Part shown: positions 43,667 to 52,947 of the stretch, one piece after another
Numbering within the stretch: position 1 is the first letter of the stretch
Layout of the letters: each line of letters begins with the position of its first letter
NCBI RefSeq assembly: GCF_030818015.1
Contig: NZ_JAUSZX010000001.1
Span: 992,001 to 1,056,000 of the forward strand
DNA from: Arthrobacter globiformis
GTDB lineage: Bacteria > Actinomycetota > Actinomycetes > Actinomycetales > Micrococcaceae
Reading direction: 5' to 3'
Length of the DNA: 64,000 nucleotides
The notes under the pieces: model-generated
What the model was told of the DNA's origin: nothing
What the model saw: only the letters and a program-made list of their open reading frames with translations
The model's database searches: none
Program-made: the position numbers and the translations under genes

Positions 43667-44395
43667 ATGCAGCCCTCCAACGTGGTTCCACCGGCCCGCT
43701 TCAGCGCCCACGCCCGCCTGCGCGCCCTGCAGTCGGACATCATGGAACTGATCCTGGACCGTGAACTGGAGCCCGGAGATGCACTTCCCACCGAAAACGA
43801 GCTGTGCCTCGCCCTCGGTGTGGGCCGGAACACCTTGCGGGAGTCGCTGAAGGTCCTGCAGGCGTTGGGGGTCATCGAGATCCGCCACGGTTTCGGAATG
43901 TTCGTCGCGCCCAGCAATTTCGAGTCCTTCGCCGACGGCCTGATTTTCCGCGGGCGGCTGTCCCTGCGCCACCATGGCCTGGAAGCGCGGCAGCTTGTGG
44001 ATGTCCGCCAGGCGCTGGAGGCGGGCCTCGTCGGCAGCGCGATGGATGAGATGACGGCCGAACAGCTGTCCGCCATCGAGGAGACCGTGGTCCGCATGGA
44101 GCAGAGCGCGGCGGCAGGGGAGCCCTTCGTGGACGCCGATGCCGAATTCCACCGCCGGCTCTTTGAACCCCTGAACAATGAACTGCTGCTCAGCCTGCTG
44201 GGCGTCTTCTGGAAGGTCTACCGCAAGATTTACACCGAGGTTGGCCCCGGGCCGGAGGACCTTCCCGCGATCGCGGCCCTGCACCGGAACATTTTTTCGG
44301 CCGTCGCCGCCGGGGACAAGGCGCGGGCAGCCCGCGAGCTGACTCACCACTTCGACGGATTCCGCAGGCGGATACTTGAGGCCGTTGGCGAATAG
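43667..44395 (+). CDS. GntR-family (FadR/FCD) transcriptional regulator
   Basis: 242 residues from ATG 43667 (AAAGGAG six bases upstream). The winged helix reads ALPTENELCLALGVGRNTLR then ESLKVLQALGVIEIRHGFGM, and the FCD ligand domain has LVDVRQALEAGLVG, DAEFHRRLF and a late His (LTHHFDGFRRRIL) from the metal site. FCD regulators usually sense carboxylic acids or sugar acids. No transporter or enzyme gene is attached, so the target is unknown; the pckG gene lies downstream beyond a tRNA. Confidence 0.92.
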   Translation: MQPSNVVPPARFSAHARLRALQSDIMELILDRELEPGDALPTENELCLALGVGRNTLRESLKVLQALGVIEIRHGFGMFVAPSNFESFADGLIFRGRLSLRHHGLEARQLVDVRQALEAGLVGSAMDEMTAEQLSAIEETVVRMEQSAAAGEPFVDADAEFHRRLFEPLNNELLLSLLGVFWKVYRKIYTEVGPGPEDLPAIAALHRNIFSAVAAGDKARAARELTHHFDGFRRRILEAVGE

Positions 44396-44462
44396 GTAGC
44401 TGGGTTCCGGAGAGTGGGGTAGCGGTCCTGTGGCGGCGGCCTCGGCAGGCACACTTAACGCA

Positions 44463-44496
44463 GAAGGTCCGCACCGGCTTCCCGGTGCGGACCTTC
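44463..44496. terminator. Bidirectional terminator between GntR gene and tRNA-Arg
   Basis: Arms GAAGGTCCGCACCGG and CCGGTGCGGACCTTC with a 4-base loop. It sits just past the tRNA 3' end on the minus strand and 70 bp past the GntR stop on the plus strand. Confidence 0.85.
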
Positions 44497-44502
44497 TCTC
44501 TG

Positions 44503-44576
<74 letters not shown>

Positions 44577-44678
44577 ATCTTTCGGTTCCTGCCGAACTCT
44601 TCGCTCGCCCCGAACCTCGAATAACTTTACGCGAGGACGGCCGCAGTTCCAAATCGAGAACCATGTAATTTACACAAC

Positions 44679-44690
44679 TAGACCGGTCTA
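44679..44690. promoter_or_regulatory. Palindrome in the pckG promoter region
   Basis: TAGACCGGTCTA is a perfect 12-bp palindrome (wider context AACTAGACCGGTCTACG) about 170 bp upstream of pckG in an otherwise AT-rich leader. It is a candidate operator for a carbon-metabolism regulator; the binder is not identified. Confidence 0.5.
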
Positions 44691-44857
44691 CGTGACCTTC
44701 GTCACTAATTTCGAGTTTCCTAAATCCAAATTCCTTGAATTTCCGCGGAAGTTGCCTCCCCTCGGGCGGGACATCCGATGTCTGACAGTGAATTGGTCCA
44801 GAGCATCAGAAATAGCATTTAGCACACACCACACTGAACCCGAAGAAGGGAACTGCA

Positions 44858-46684
44858 ATGGCCCACCTGGCGCGACTGCCGCTGCTTGAGAAAGCACCCA
44901 CCACCCATGCCGGCCTGCTGGCGTGGGTTGAAGAGGTCGCTGGCCTGACCCAGCCGGACCGGATTCATTGGGTTGACGGCTCCGAGGAAGAAAACACCCG
45001 CCTCACCGACGAACTCGTCGCCGCTGGCACCCTGAAGCGGTTGAACCAGGACCTGTTCCCCAACTCCTTCGCAGCGTTCTCGGATCCCGCTGACGTGGCC
45101 CGCGTCGAAGAGCAGACCTTCATCTGCTCCGAGAAGGAACACGACGCTGGCTTCACCAACAACTGGATGCCTCCGGCGGAGATGAAGGAGAAGCTTCGCG
45201 GGCTCTTCTCCGGCTCCATGCGCGGCCGCACCATGTACGTCATCCCGTTCGTCATGGGCCACCTCGACGCCGAGGACCCCAAGTTCGGCGTCGAGATCAC
45301 AGACTCCGCCTACGTTGTTGCGTCGATGCGCATTATGGCCCGTATTGGTACGGACGTGCTGAACCGGATCACCGAGACCAACGCCTTCTTCGTTCCGGCC
45401 CTGCACTCCCTGGGTGCTCCGCTGGAGGCCGGCCAGGCGGACGTCCCGTGGCCCTGCAACCCGGACAAGTGGATCGTGCACTTCCCCGAAGAGCGCTCCA
45501 TCTGGTCCTTCGGCTCCGGCTACGGCGGAAACGCCCTGCTGGGAAAGAAGTGCTACGCCCTGCGCATCGCTTCGGTCATGGCTCATGACGAGGGCTGGCT
45601 TGCCGAGCACATGCTCATCCTCAAGCTCACCTCGCCGGAACAGAAGACATACTACGTCTCGGCGGCCTTCCCGTCCGCCTGCGGCAAGACGAACCTTGCC
45701 CTCCTGGACCCCACCATCAAGGGCTGGAAGGTCGAGACCCTCGGCGACGACATTACCTGGATGCGGTTCGGCAAGGAAGGCGAACTCCGGGCCGTCAACC
45801 CTGAGGCCGGCCTCTTCGGCGTGGCCCCCGGCACCGGGTGGGGCACCAACCCCAACGCCATGCGCGCCATCGCCAAGGGCAACAGCATCTTCACCAACGT
45901 TGCGCTGACCGACGATGGCGGCGTCTGGTGGGAGGGCATGACGGAGGAAACCCCGGCCCACCTGACCGACTGGCAGGGCAACTCCTGGACGCCTGAGTCC
46001 GGGAAGCCGGCAGCGCACCCGAACTCGCGCTTCTGCACCCCGATCGACCAGATCGACATGCTGGCCGAGGAGTACCACAGCCCGAACGGTGTGGAACTGT
46101 CCGCCATCCTGTTCGGCGGACGCCGCAAGACCACCATTCCGCTGGTCACCGAGGCCCGCGACTGGACCAACGGCATCTTCATGGGCTCCACCCTGTCGTC
46201 CGAGACCACCGCTGCTGCGGCCGGTGCCGTCGGCGTAGTCCGCCGCGACCCCATGGCCATGCTTCCGTTCATCGGCTACGACGCCGGCGACTACCTGAAC
46301 CACTGGGTCAACCTCTCGGCCAAGGCCAATCCGGAGCGACTGCCCAAGATCTTCCTGGTCAACTGGTTCCGCCGCACGGCAGAGGGTGGCTTCGCCTGGC
46401 CGGGCTTCGGGGACAACGCCCGTGTCCTCAAATGGGCCATCGAGCGGCTCGAAGGTAAGGCCGACGCCGTGGAGACCCCCATCGGCTTCGTGCCGACCGG
46501 TGACTCCATCGACCTCGACGGACTCGATATGACCCCCGCTCAGGTTGAGGAAGCAGTCCGCGTCGACCCCGACGAGTGGAAGACCGAGCTCGCCTCGATC
46601 GAGGAGTGGTTCGCCAACTTTGGCGATTCGCTGCCGGCCGCGCTCCAGAAGGAGCTCGACGGCCTGAAGGCCCGCCTGGCCTAG
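44858..46684 (+). CDS. pckG: Phosphoenolpyruvate carboxykinase (GTP)
   Basis: 608 residues, normal for the GTP-type enzyme. The kinase P-loop is [15 protein letters not shown] with the reactive Cys, preceded by the substrate segment [17 protein letters not shown] and the metal-binding DDITWMRFG. The SD GAAGAAGG and ATG agree with the family N-terminus. It makes PEP from oxaloacetate and GTP for gluconeogenesis, or the reverse. The gene is alone, with a terminator following. The AT-rich leader of about 280 bp suggests regulated transcription. Confidence 0.97.
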   Translation: MAHLARLPLLEKAPTTHAGLLAWVEEVAGLTQPDRIHWVDGSEEENTRLTDELVAAGTLKRLNQDLFPNSFAAFSDPADVARVEEQTFICSEKEHDAGFTNNWMPPAEMKEKLRGLFSGSMRGRTMYVIPFVMGHLDAEDPKFGVEITDSAYVVASMRIMARIGTDVLNRITETNAFFVPALHSLGAPLEAGQADVPWPCNPDKWIVHFPEERSIWSFGSGYGGNALLGKKCYALRIASVMAHDEGWLAEHMLILKLTSPEQKTYYVSAAFPSACGKTNLALLDPTIKGWKVETLGDDITWMRFGKEGELRAVNPEAGLFGVAPGTGWGTNPNAMRAIAKGNSIFTNVALTDDGGVWWEGMTEETPAHLTDWQGNSWTPESGKPAAHPNSRFCTPIDQIDMLAEEYHSPNGVELSAILFGGRRKTTIPLVTEARDWTNGIFMGSTLSSETTAAAAGAVGVVRRDPMAMLPFIGYDAGDYLNHWVNLSAKANPERLPKIFLVNWFRRTAEGGFAWPGFGDNARVLKWAIERLEGKADAVETPIGFVPTGDSIDLDGLDMTPAQVEEAVRVDPDEWKTELASIEEWFANFGDSLPAALQKELDGLKARLA

Positions 46685-46687
46685 ACC

Positions 46688-46724
46688 ACGGCCCCGCACC
46701 TTTTCGTCAAAGGTGCGGGGCCGT
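46688..46724 (+). terminator. Terminator after pckG
   Basis: Perfect 16-bp arms ACGGCCCCGCACCTTT (46688-46703) and AAAGGTGCGGGGCCGT (46709-46724) with loop TCGTC, directly after the stop. A near-complete second palindrome follows, so the convergent gene boundary carries two strong hairpins. Confidence 0.9.
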
Positions 46725-46735
46725 CGTCGTACTTT

Positions 46736-46781
46736 GCGCGAACGGACACTTAAGCCCCGGGGCTTAAGTGTCCGTTCGCGC
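46736..46781. repeat. 46-bp perfect palindrome at a convergent gene boundary
   Basis: The left arm GCGCGAACGGACACTTAAGC continues CCC to 46758, and the right arm 46759-46781 is its exact complement, with no loop. It lies between the pckG terminator and the hmp stop (46790). It could terminate the hmp transcript on the minus strand, or be a copy of a dispersed palindromic repeat. No second copy was noticed in this window. Confidence 0.8.
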
Positions 46782-46789
46782 TCCACCGC

Positions 46790-47950
46790 CTAGGCGGCCA
46801 GCCAGATGTCCGGGCCGAAGACCTCGTAGTGGATCCGTGTTGCCGGGATGCCTGCCTCGATGGCTTCGTCGCGGATCTTCTTCATGAAGGGGAGCGGGCC
46901 GCACAGGTACAGGGAGGCGTCGGCGGGAAGTTCCAGCTCGCGCAGGGACATGAAGCCGGCCTTCGTGCCGGCCTGCGGCTCCTCGAGCCAGACTTCAAGA
47001 TCCGCTCCGTCCAGGCGTTCCACGTCGGCGGTCATCTGCCCGCGCAGCGCCCAGCTCTCCATGCTGCTTTCGGCGTGCAGAACCAGGACCTGGCGTTCGG
47101 AACCGGCCTGGGCGAGGGAACGCAGGATCGATGCGGTGGGCGTGCAGCCGATGCCGGCGGAAGCGAGGACCACGGGACCATCGCCATCCTTCAGGGTGAT
47201 TTCGCCGTACGGGTTGGAGATCTCCAGGGTGTCGCCCACGGCCACGCTGCGGTGCAGAACCGGGGACACGTCGCCGCCGTCGTCCAGCTTGGCGGTGAAG
47301 GTGCGGCTTGTCCCGGCCTCGTCGGACAGGGAGTACTGCCGGACCTGGCAGATGCCGTCGGGCAGCTGGACCTTCACGCTGATGTACTGGCCCGGCAGTG
47401 CGGGGGTGACGGGGGTGTCATCCGCCGGCGCCAGGGTGAACGTCATGGCGCCGGTTCCCGCCGGGGTCTTTTCGACGACGGTCCAGGGCATCCATATTTT
47501 GGTGTTGGACTGTGCTGCGTACAGGTCCTTTTCCAGCTTGATCAGGGCGTCTGCCATGAGCCAGTAGACCTCGGTCCAGGCTTCGGCGATTTCCGGCGTG
47601 ATGGCCTCGGCCAGGTCGTCGGCGATAGCGGCAAACAGGTGCTCGTAGACCACTTGGTACTGCGGTTCGCTGATGCCCAGGGAGGCGTGCTTGTGGGCGA
47701 TCCGGGAGAGGACGGCTTCCGGCAGTGTGCCCGGATTGTTCACCAGGTGGGCGGCGAAGGCGGCGATGCTGCCGGCAAGGGCCTGCTGCTGGTTGCCGGA
47801 GCGCTGGTTGGAGCGGCTGAACAGCCCGTCCAGGAGTTCCGGGTGCGCGGCGAAGAGCCGGGCATAGAACTTGGGGGTGATCTCACCGATTCGTGAACCG
47901 ACCAGGGGAAGGGTGGCTTCGATGACAGGACGGGCTTTGTCCGAGAGCAT
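46790..47950 (-). CDS. hmp: Flavohemoglobin, nitric oxide dioxygenase
   Basis: 386 residues from ATG 47950 (AGGAG five bases upstream; an upstream GTG overlaps the SD). The globin domain has FYARLFAAHP (distal Tyr) and IAHKHASLGI (proximal His). The reductase domain has RQYSLSDEAG for FAD, SAGIGCTPTASILRSL for NAD(P)H and LYLCGPLPFM. It oxidises NO to nitrate with O2 and NAD(P)H. The NsrR regulator gene is 196 bp upstream on the same strand, and an NsrR-type operator lies between. Confidence 0.96.
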   Translation of the reverse strand: MLSDKARPVIEATLPLVGSRIGEITPKFYARLFAAHPELLDGLFSRSNQRSGNQQQALAGSIAAFAAHLVNNPGTLPEAVLSRIAHKHASLGISEPQYQVVYEHLFAAIADDLAEAITPEIAEAWTEVYWLMADALIKLEKDLYAAQSNTKIWMPWTVVEKTPAGTGAMTFTLAPADDTPVTPALPGQYISVKVQLPDGICQVRQYSLSDEAGTSRTFTAKLDDGGDVSPVLHRSVAVGDTLEISNPYGEITLKDGDGPVVLASAGIGCTPTASILRSLAQAGSERQVLVLHAESSMESWALRGQMTADVERLDGADLEVWLEEPQAGTKAGFMSLRELELPADASLYLCGPLPFMKKIRDEAIEAGIPATRIHYEVFGPDIWLAA

Positions 47951-48007
47951 TGACACTCCTGAGCTAGTGGTCCGGGTCTTTGGCCGGACCGGAACTGCAG
48001 ATAACTG

Positions 48008-48020
48008 GTATTTGAAATAC
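48008..48020. promoter_or_regulatory. Putative NsrR operator upstream of hmp
   Basis: GTATTTGAAATAC is a perfect 13-base palindrome about 60 bp upstream of hmp. Its core resembles the ATTTGAAAT-like consensus described for NsrR in proteobacteria, and an NsrR-like protein is encoded next door. Confidence 0.6.
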
Positions 48021-48038
48021 GAGTTTCTGCTGAGTCAT

Positions 48039-48055
48039 TTCTACACCCTGTAGAA
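48039..48055. promoter_or_regulatory. Second palindrome in the hmp/nsrR interval
   Basis: TTCTACACCCTGTAGAA has perfect 7-bp arms around CCC. It is 19 bp from the putative NsrR site and could be another operator or a -35 region element; the binder is unknown. Confidence 0.5.
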
Positions 48056-48146
48056 GGAATTTTTCAAATGGAGAGGGCAGTCGGCGGGGGCTTCGGGGCG
48101 CGCGGTGGCCGGGTCGGTCATGCGCTGCCTGGACGCCGGCTATCGG

Positions 48147-48596
48147 TCAGGCGCCGGGGCGCAGCCCGATCGCCTCGAAAACGGGCGTCATCTGGCGTGA
48201 GGTCGGCAATTCGGCCACCACGACGTCGTCGAGCTCGCGGTAAAAAGCCTCGCGCGCCCGCGCCAGGGCGCCCCGGAGCCGGCATTCACTGATGAGGGGG
48301 CAGCTGCCAGCCGGGCCGATGCACTCGGCGGCGTCCTCGCGGGTGTCCAGCTCCCGTAGAACCTGGCCCACGGTGACACGGCGGCCGGCGACACTGAGCC
48401 TCGAACCACCGTTGCGGCCACGCTCAACGTCAATTAGACCCAGCATGCGCAACTTCGCCACGGCCTTGCTGACGTGGTTGTAAGGGGTTCCGACGGCGTC
48501 CGCGACATTCTGGGTGGTAAGCAGGCCGCCCTCGGGTGCAGCAGCGAGCACCATGAGGGCGCGCAGGCTGACGTCCGCGAAGGCGTTGATTTTCAT
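48147..48596 (-). CDS. nsrR: NsrR-like Rrf2-family nitric-oxide-sensing repressor
   Basis: 149 residues. A winged helix-turn-helix at the N-terminus (TTQNVADAVGTPYNHVSKAV, then LGLIDVERGRNGG) and three Cys at 92, 99 and 105 (ECIGPAGSCPLISEC), the spacing of cluster-binding Rrf2 regulators such as Streptomyces NsrR ([4Fe-4S]). Nitric oxide would damage the cluster and release DNA. The position upstream of hmp on the same strand strongly supports NsrR rather than IscR or RirA. Confidence 0.9.
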   Translation of the reverse strand: MKINAFADVSLRALMVLAAAPEGGLLTTQNVADAVGTPYNHVSKAVAKLRMLGLIDVERGRNGGSRLSVAGRRVTVGQVLRELDTREDAAECIGPAGSCPLISECRLRGALARAREAFYRELDDVVVAELPTSRQMTPVFEAIGLRPGA

Positions 48597-48695
48597 GCTT
48601 CTAGCCTAATGGCCCTGTGCAAATCGTCCGTCCGGAGCGCAGCGCGTGATCTGCGCGCGTCGCGTGGCCGGGACGAAGTGCTGTTTCGGCCCCGT

Positions 48696-49178
48696 CTAGT
48701 CAGCCCAGATGACAGGCTCGTTGGAGTCGGCGGCAAGGTCGCCGAACTCCCATTCACTGCCCTCGTTGTTGGGGAAGTACGGCAGGACGGCTGCGAAAAC
48801 CGCACCGTCCCGGTGTTCTGTGGCCACATGGATGGCGTCCGAGCCCTCCTCGACCAGGGTGATGTCGCAGACGACGGCGGCGGCTCGGAACTCGTCCCGG
48901 TGCTGGCGCAAAAGCTCCGTGATGTCGCGGATCATCCCGTCTGCGTCGAACTCGCTGTCCCCGTCTGCATCCGGATCCGCCGGCGAGACAGCCACGAGGC
49001 GGACGTCGCCGTCGTTCTCCACCACGAGGGCAAACGGCAGGAACCCGCCGCTTCGCTCAAGCTGTTCCTGGGCTGCCGCCATTCCGGTGCCCAGAAGGTT
49101 TTCCAGATCCGTGGCCGTGGACTCCGGCACGGATGCGCGCCACGATGACTGGGCCGGGGTCGAGTCGCGTGATGCCAC
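48696..49178 (-). CDS. Conserved hypothetical acidic protein
   Basis: 160 residues, strongly acidic (DADGDSEFDADGM), with beta-strands FLPFALVVEND, VRLVAVSP and AAVVCDITLV. No signal peptide or membrane segment. Similar proteins are common in actinobacteria as short hypotheticals. The stop is 90 bp from the nsrR start, and the manB gene lies 9 bp upstream, so it may be co-transcribed with the latter. No function is proposed. Confidence 0.75.
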   Translation of the reverse strand: MASRDSTPAQSSWRASVPESTATDLENLLGTGMAAAQEQLERSGGFLPFALVVENDGDVRLVAVSPADPDADGDSEFDADGMIRDITELLRQHRDEFRAAAVVCDITLVEEGSDAIHVATEHRDGAVFAAVLPYFPNNEGSEWEFGDLAADSNEPVIWAD

Positions 49179-49187
49179 GGGGCTGTC

Positions 49188-50606
49188 CTAGCTGCGGACC
49201 AGGGCCAGCACGCGGTCGCGCACGCGCTCCATCGTGGCCCGGTCCGTGGCTTCGGCGTTCAGCCGCAGGTACGGTTCGGTGTTGGAGGGGCGAAGGTTGA
49301 ACCAGAAGCTGCCGTCAGCGGCGGTGAAGGTGCTGCCGTCCAGGTGGTCCACCGCCACGTCCTCGGTCTCGAAATCGGCCCGGACGCGCTCCACCGCGCC
49401 GGCCTTGTCCTCGATTTCCGAGTTGATTTCGCCGGAGGAAACATACGGCTCGTACTCCCGGCCGAGCTCCGAAAGCGGGCCGTCCTGTTCGCCGAGGGCG
49501 GCCAGCACGTGCATGGCAGCCAGCATCCCGGTGTCCGCGTTCCAGAAGTCACGGAAGTAGAAGTGGGCGGAGTGCTCGCCGCCGAAAACTGCGCCTTCCT
49601 CTGCCATGACGGCCTTGATGAAGGAGTGGCCCACCCGGGTCCGCACGGCCCGGCCGCCGTCTTCGGCGACGAGTTCCGGCACCGCGCGGGAGGTCAGGAG
49701 GTTGTGGATGATGGTGGGCTTTGCCTCGCCCTGGGCCTTTGCGCGGGCGATTTCGCGGCGGGCCACCATGCCCGTGATGGCCGATGGCGAGACCGCCTCG
49801 CCCTTTTCGTCGATGACGAAGCAGCGGTCGGCGTCGCCGTCGAACGCCAGGCCGATGTCCGCGCCGTGTTCGACGACGGCTGCCTGCAGGTCGCGCAGGT
49901 TTTCCGGCTCCAGGGGGTTGGCCGGGTGGTTCGGGAAAGAGCCGTCCAGTTCGAAGTAGAGCGGAACGATGTCGAAGGGCAGCTTCGGAAGCAGCGTGTC
50001 GCCCAGGACGGCCGGCGTGGTCAGTCCGGCCATCCCGTTACCGGCGTCCACCACGACCTTGAGGGGGCGCGAACCGGAGAGGTCAACGAGTGCGCGCAGG
50101 TACTCGGCGTAGTCCTTCAGCACATCCCGGACGCCGATCTGGCCCTGAGTTTCGGCAGCGGGGATGAAGCCCGTGTTCAGGTACTGCTCGGCGAGAGCCT
50201 GAATCTCCTTGAGGCCGGTCTCGGAGGAGATGGGGACGGCGCCGGCCTTGGCCATCTTGATGCCGTTGTACTCGGCCGGGTTGTGGCTCGCGGTGAACGT
50301 GGCGCCCGCGGCGTTCAGGGCTCCGCACGCGTAGTACAGCTCGTCTGTGGAAATCAGGTCCAGCAGCTGGACGTTGGCGCCCCGGGTGGCGGCACCCCTG
50401 GCGAACGCCTTGCTGAATTCGGGGGAGGACGGGCGCATGTCACCGCCGACAAGGACTGTCTGTCCCTCAAGGCCAAGCACGTCAACGAACGCTGCTCCTA
50501 CGGCTTCGACGATTTCAGCGGTGATGGATTCACCCACGATGCCGCGGACGTCATACGCCTTGAACGAGGCCGAAAGGTCAAAAGTACGGGTCTGGTCGCT
50601 AGTCAC
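49188..50606 (-). CDS. manB: Phosphomannomutase/phosphoglucomutase
   Basis: 472 residues from GTG 50606; upstream residues in the frame do not align with the family. Motifs of the alpha-D-phosphohexomutase family in order: substrate segment YDVRGIVGE, phosphoserine TASHNPAEYNG, metal loop FDGDADRCF, sugar-binding FGGEHSAHFYFRD and phosphate-binding RPSNTEPYLRLNAE. It interconverts mannose or glucose 6- and 1-phosphates, feeding GDP-mannose and cell-envelope glycans. The SD is weak (AAGATAAG). Confidence 0.93.
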   Translation of the reverse strand: MTSDQTRTFDLSASFKAYDVRGIVGESITAEIVEAVGAAFVDVLGLEGQTVLVGGDMRPSSPEFSKAFARGAATRGANVQLLDLISTDELYYACGALNAAGATFTASHNPAEYNGIKMAKAGAVPISSETGLKEIQALAEQYLNTGFIPAAETQGQIGVRDVLKDYAEYLRALVDLSGSRPLKVVVDAGNGMAGLTTPAVLGDTLLPKLPFDIVPLYFELDGSFPNHPANPLEPENLRDLQAAVVEHGADIGLAFDGDADRCFVIDEKGEAVSPSAITGMVARREIARAKAQGEAKPTIIHNLLTSRAVPELVAEDGGRAVRTRVGHSFIKAVMAEEGAVFGGEHSAHFYFRDFWNADTGMLAAMHVLAALGEQDGPLSELGREYEPYVSSGEINSEIEDKAGAVERVRADFETEDVAVDHLDGSTFTAADGSFWFNLRPSNTEPYLRLNAEATDRATMERVRDRVLALVRS

Positions 50607-50734
50607 GGCACTTATCTTACGGGCACGCGCGCGGCGGCCCGTGAAGGGGAAGTCACAGAAGCGCGCGCCGGCTGTTGTCCACATGGCGGGTGCCCGGGGT
50701 TTGCTGTGTCAGAGGCGGCTGGGATACTGAATCG

Positions 50735-52947
50735 ATGGCAAATAACCAGCACGCTCCCGTCCTTGCTTCTGCCCCCGGCCCCTCCAGTACCGGCGCCGGA
50801 AGGGAACAGGGAGCGGTCACTGGGACCCGAGGCCAGGCCCTGTCGGTGCTGCGCGAGCTGGTGGGCCGGCCGGATGCCGACTTCCACGACGGCCAGTTCG
50901 AGGCCATTGAGGCGCTGGTCGACGGCGGCCGCCGGACGCTCGTGGTGCAGCGGACGGGCTGGGGAAAATCCGCCGTTTACTTCGTGGCGTCCCTGCTGCT
51001 CCGGCGGCGCGGGGCGGGACCTACGCTCATCGTTTCGCCGCTGCTGGCCCTGATGCGGGACCAGGTGGCGGCGGCAGCCCGGGCAGGTGTACGGGCCGTT
51101 GCCATCAACTCCGCCAACCAGCTGGAGTGGGACACGGTGCGGGAGCAGCTCGCCGCCGACCAGGTGGATGTCCTGCTGGTTTCCCCCGAGCGGCTCACCA
51201 ACCCTTCGTTCCGCGAAAACCAGCTGCCGGAACTCATCCGGCGCACGGGGCTGCTGGTTATCGACGAGGCCCACTGCATCTCCGACTGGGGTCACGATTT
51301 CCGGCCCGACTACCGGCGCATTGCCGACCTCATCACGCAGCTGCCGGACACCGTGCCCGTATTGGCCACCACAGCCACTGCCAACTCCCGGGTGGTCCAC
51401 GACATCGAGGAACAGCTCGGCGACGGCGTGCTGACCATCCGCGGCGCGCTGGGCAGGGAGTCGCTGCGTCTCGGCGTCCTGGCGCTGCCCGACTCGCGTG
51501 AGCGTCTCGGCTGGCTTCTCACACACCTCGCGGATCTGCAGGGCAGCGGGATCATCTACACCCTGACGGTCTCGGCCGCCGAGGACACCGCCCGGCTGCT
51601 CGCGGAGGCAGGCCACGAGGTACTGGCATATACCGGCCGCACCGACCCGGCTGACCGCGAGAGGGCGGAGCAGCTCCTCAAGGACAACCAGGTCAAGGCG
51701 CTTGTGGCCACCTCCGCGCTGGGGATGGGCTTCGACAAGCCGGACCTCGGTTTCGTGGTGCACCTCGGCGCCCCGTCATCCCCTGTTGCTTACTACCAGC
51801 AGGTGGGCAGGGCGGGCCGTGGCGCAGCCAACGCAGACGTCCTGCTCCTGCCCGGGTCGGAGGACCGCGAAATCTGGCAGTACTTTGCCACTGCCTCCAT
51901 GCCCTCCGAGGAGAAGGCCACGGCTGTGCTGACCGCGCTGGCGGAGGCTGGCTCGGCCGTGTCCACCGTGGCTCTGGAGGCCCGGGTGGACCTTCGCCGG
52001 ACGCCCCTGGAACTCCTGCTGAAGGTGCTCGCCGTGGACGGCGCAGTGGAGCGGGTAGGCGGCGGCTGGCGCTCCACCGGAATGCCCTGGACGTACGACG
52101 CCGAACGGTACCGCCGTATCGCGGAGGCCCGGGTGGACGAGCAGGACTCCATGGTCATCTACCAGGACACAGCCGGGTGCCGGATGGAGTACATCACCTC
52201 CGTCCTGGACGACGAGACCGCAGCCGCCTGCGGCCGTTGCGACAACTGCGCGGCAGATGGTTCCCCGCGGAGGTCGCGTCCACAGCCACGGAGGCTGCCG
52301 GGCAGACCCTCAGCCGCGCGGGCATCGTGCTGGAGTCCAGGCTGCAGTGGCCCAGCGGAATGGACCGCCTTGGGGTGCCGGTGAAGGGCAAGATCAAACC
52401 CGACGAAAACACAGCGGACGGCCGGGTCCTCGCCAGGCTGACTGACCTGGGCTGGGGTGGGGCGCTGCGCGAACTTTTCGCGGCCGGGGCTCCGGACCGC
52501 GCTGTCGATCCCGGCATGCTGCAGGCCTGTGTCCAGGTGCTGCGCGAATGGGGCGCCGGTGACTCCCGGATTCCCGGCTGGAGCGGCGCAGGCAGGCCGG
52601 CAGCGGTCGTCAGCATGCCCTCGCGCAGCAGGCCCGAACTCGTGGACTCCCTGGCCCGGGGCATCTCGCAGATCGGCCGCATCCCGTACATCGGCCAGCT
52701 GCAGCTCGAACACGGCGGGCCCACTGGCGGACGCGGCGGCAACAGCGCCTACCGGCTGGCCGGGGTGTGGGACCGTCTCGTGGTGGGGGAGTCATTGGCG
52801 GCAGAGCTCGCCGGGCTGGGCGGCGGCAGCGTGATGCTCATCGACGACCTCGTGGACAGCCGGTGGACGGTTACCGTCGCGGGACGCGCCCTCAGGCGGG
52901 CCGGTGCGGGCGCGGTGCTTCCGCTGGCGCTGGCCCAGGCCGGCTGA
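50735..52947 (+). pseudogene. recQ: RecQ-family helicase fused to a PRTase-like domain, broken by a frameshift
   Basis: ATG 50735 opens a RecQ helicase: Walker A VQRTGWGKSAV, DEAH box VIDEAHCISDWGHDFRPDY, motif VI YYQQVGRAGRG, and zinc Cys CRMEY...CGRCDNC. After NCAADG the frame loses meaning, while the next frame continues WFPAEVAS, then a long domain ending GGGSVMLIDDLVDSRWTVTV and LALAQAG, which contains a PRPP-like motif (VMLIDDLVDSRWT). Adding one G at about 52252 gives NCAGRWFPAEV, an intact product of about 737 residues. A one-base deletion in a G run, or a sequencing error, is therefore likely. Without repair the protein ends at about residue 550 after the zinc site, possibly still with helicase activity. 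It overlaps the convergent MFS gene by 56 bp. Confidence 0.8.
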
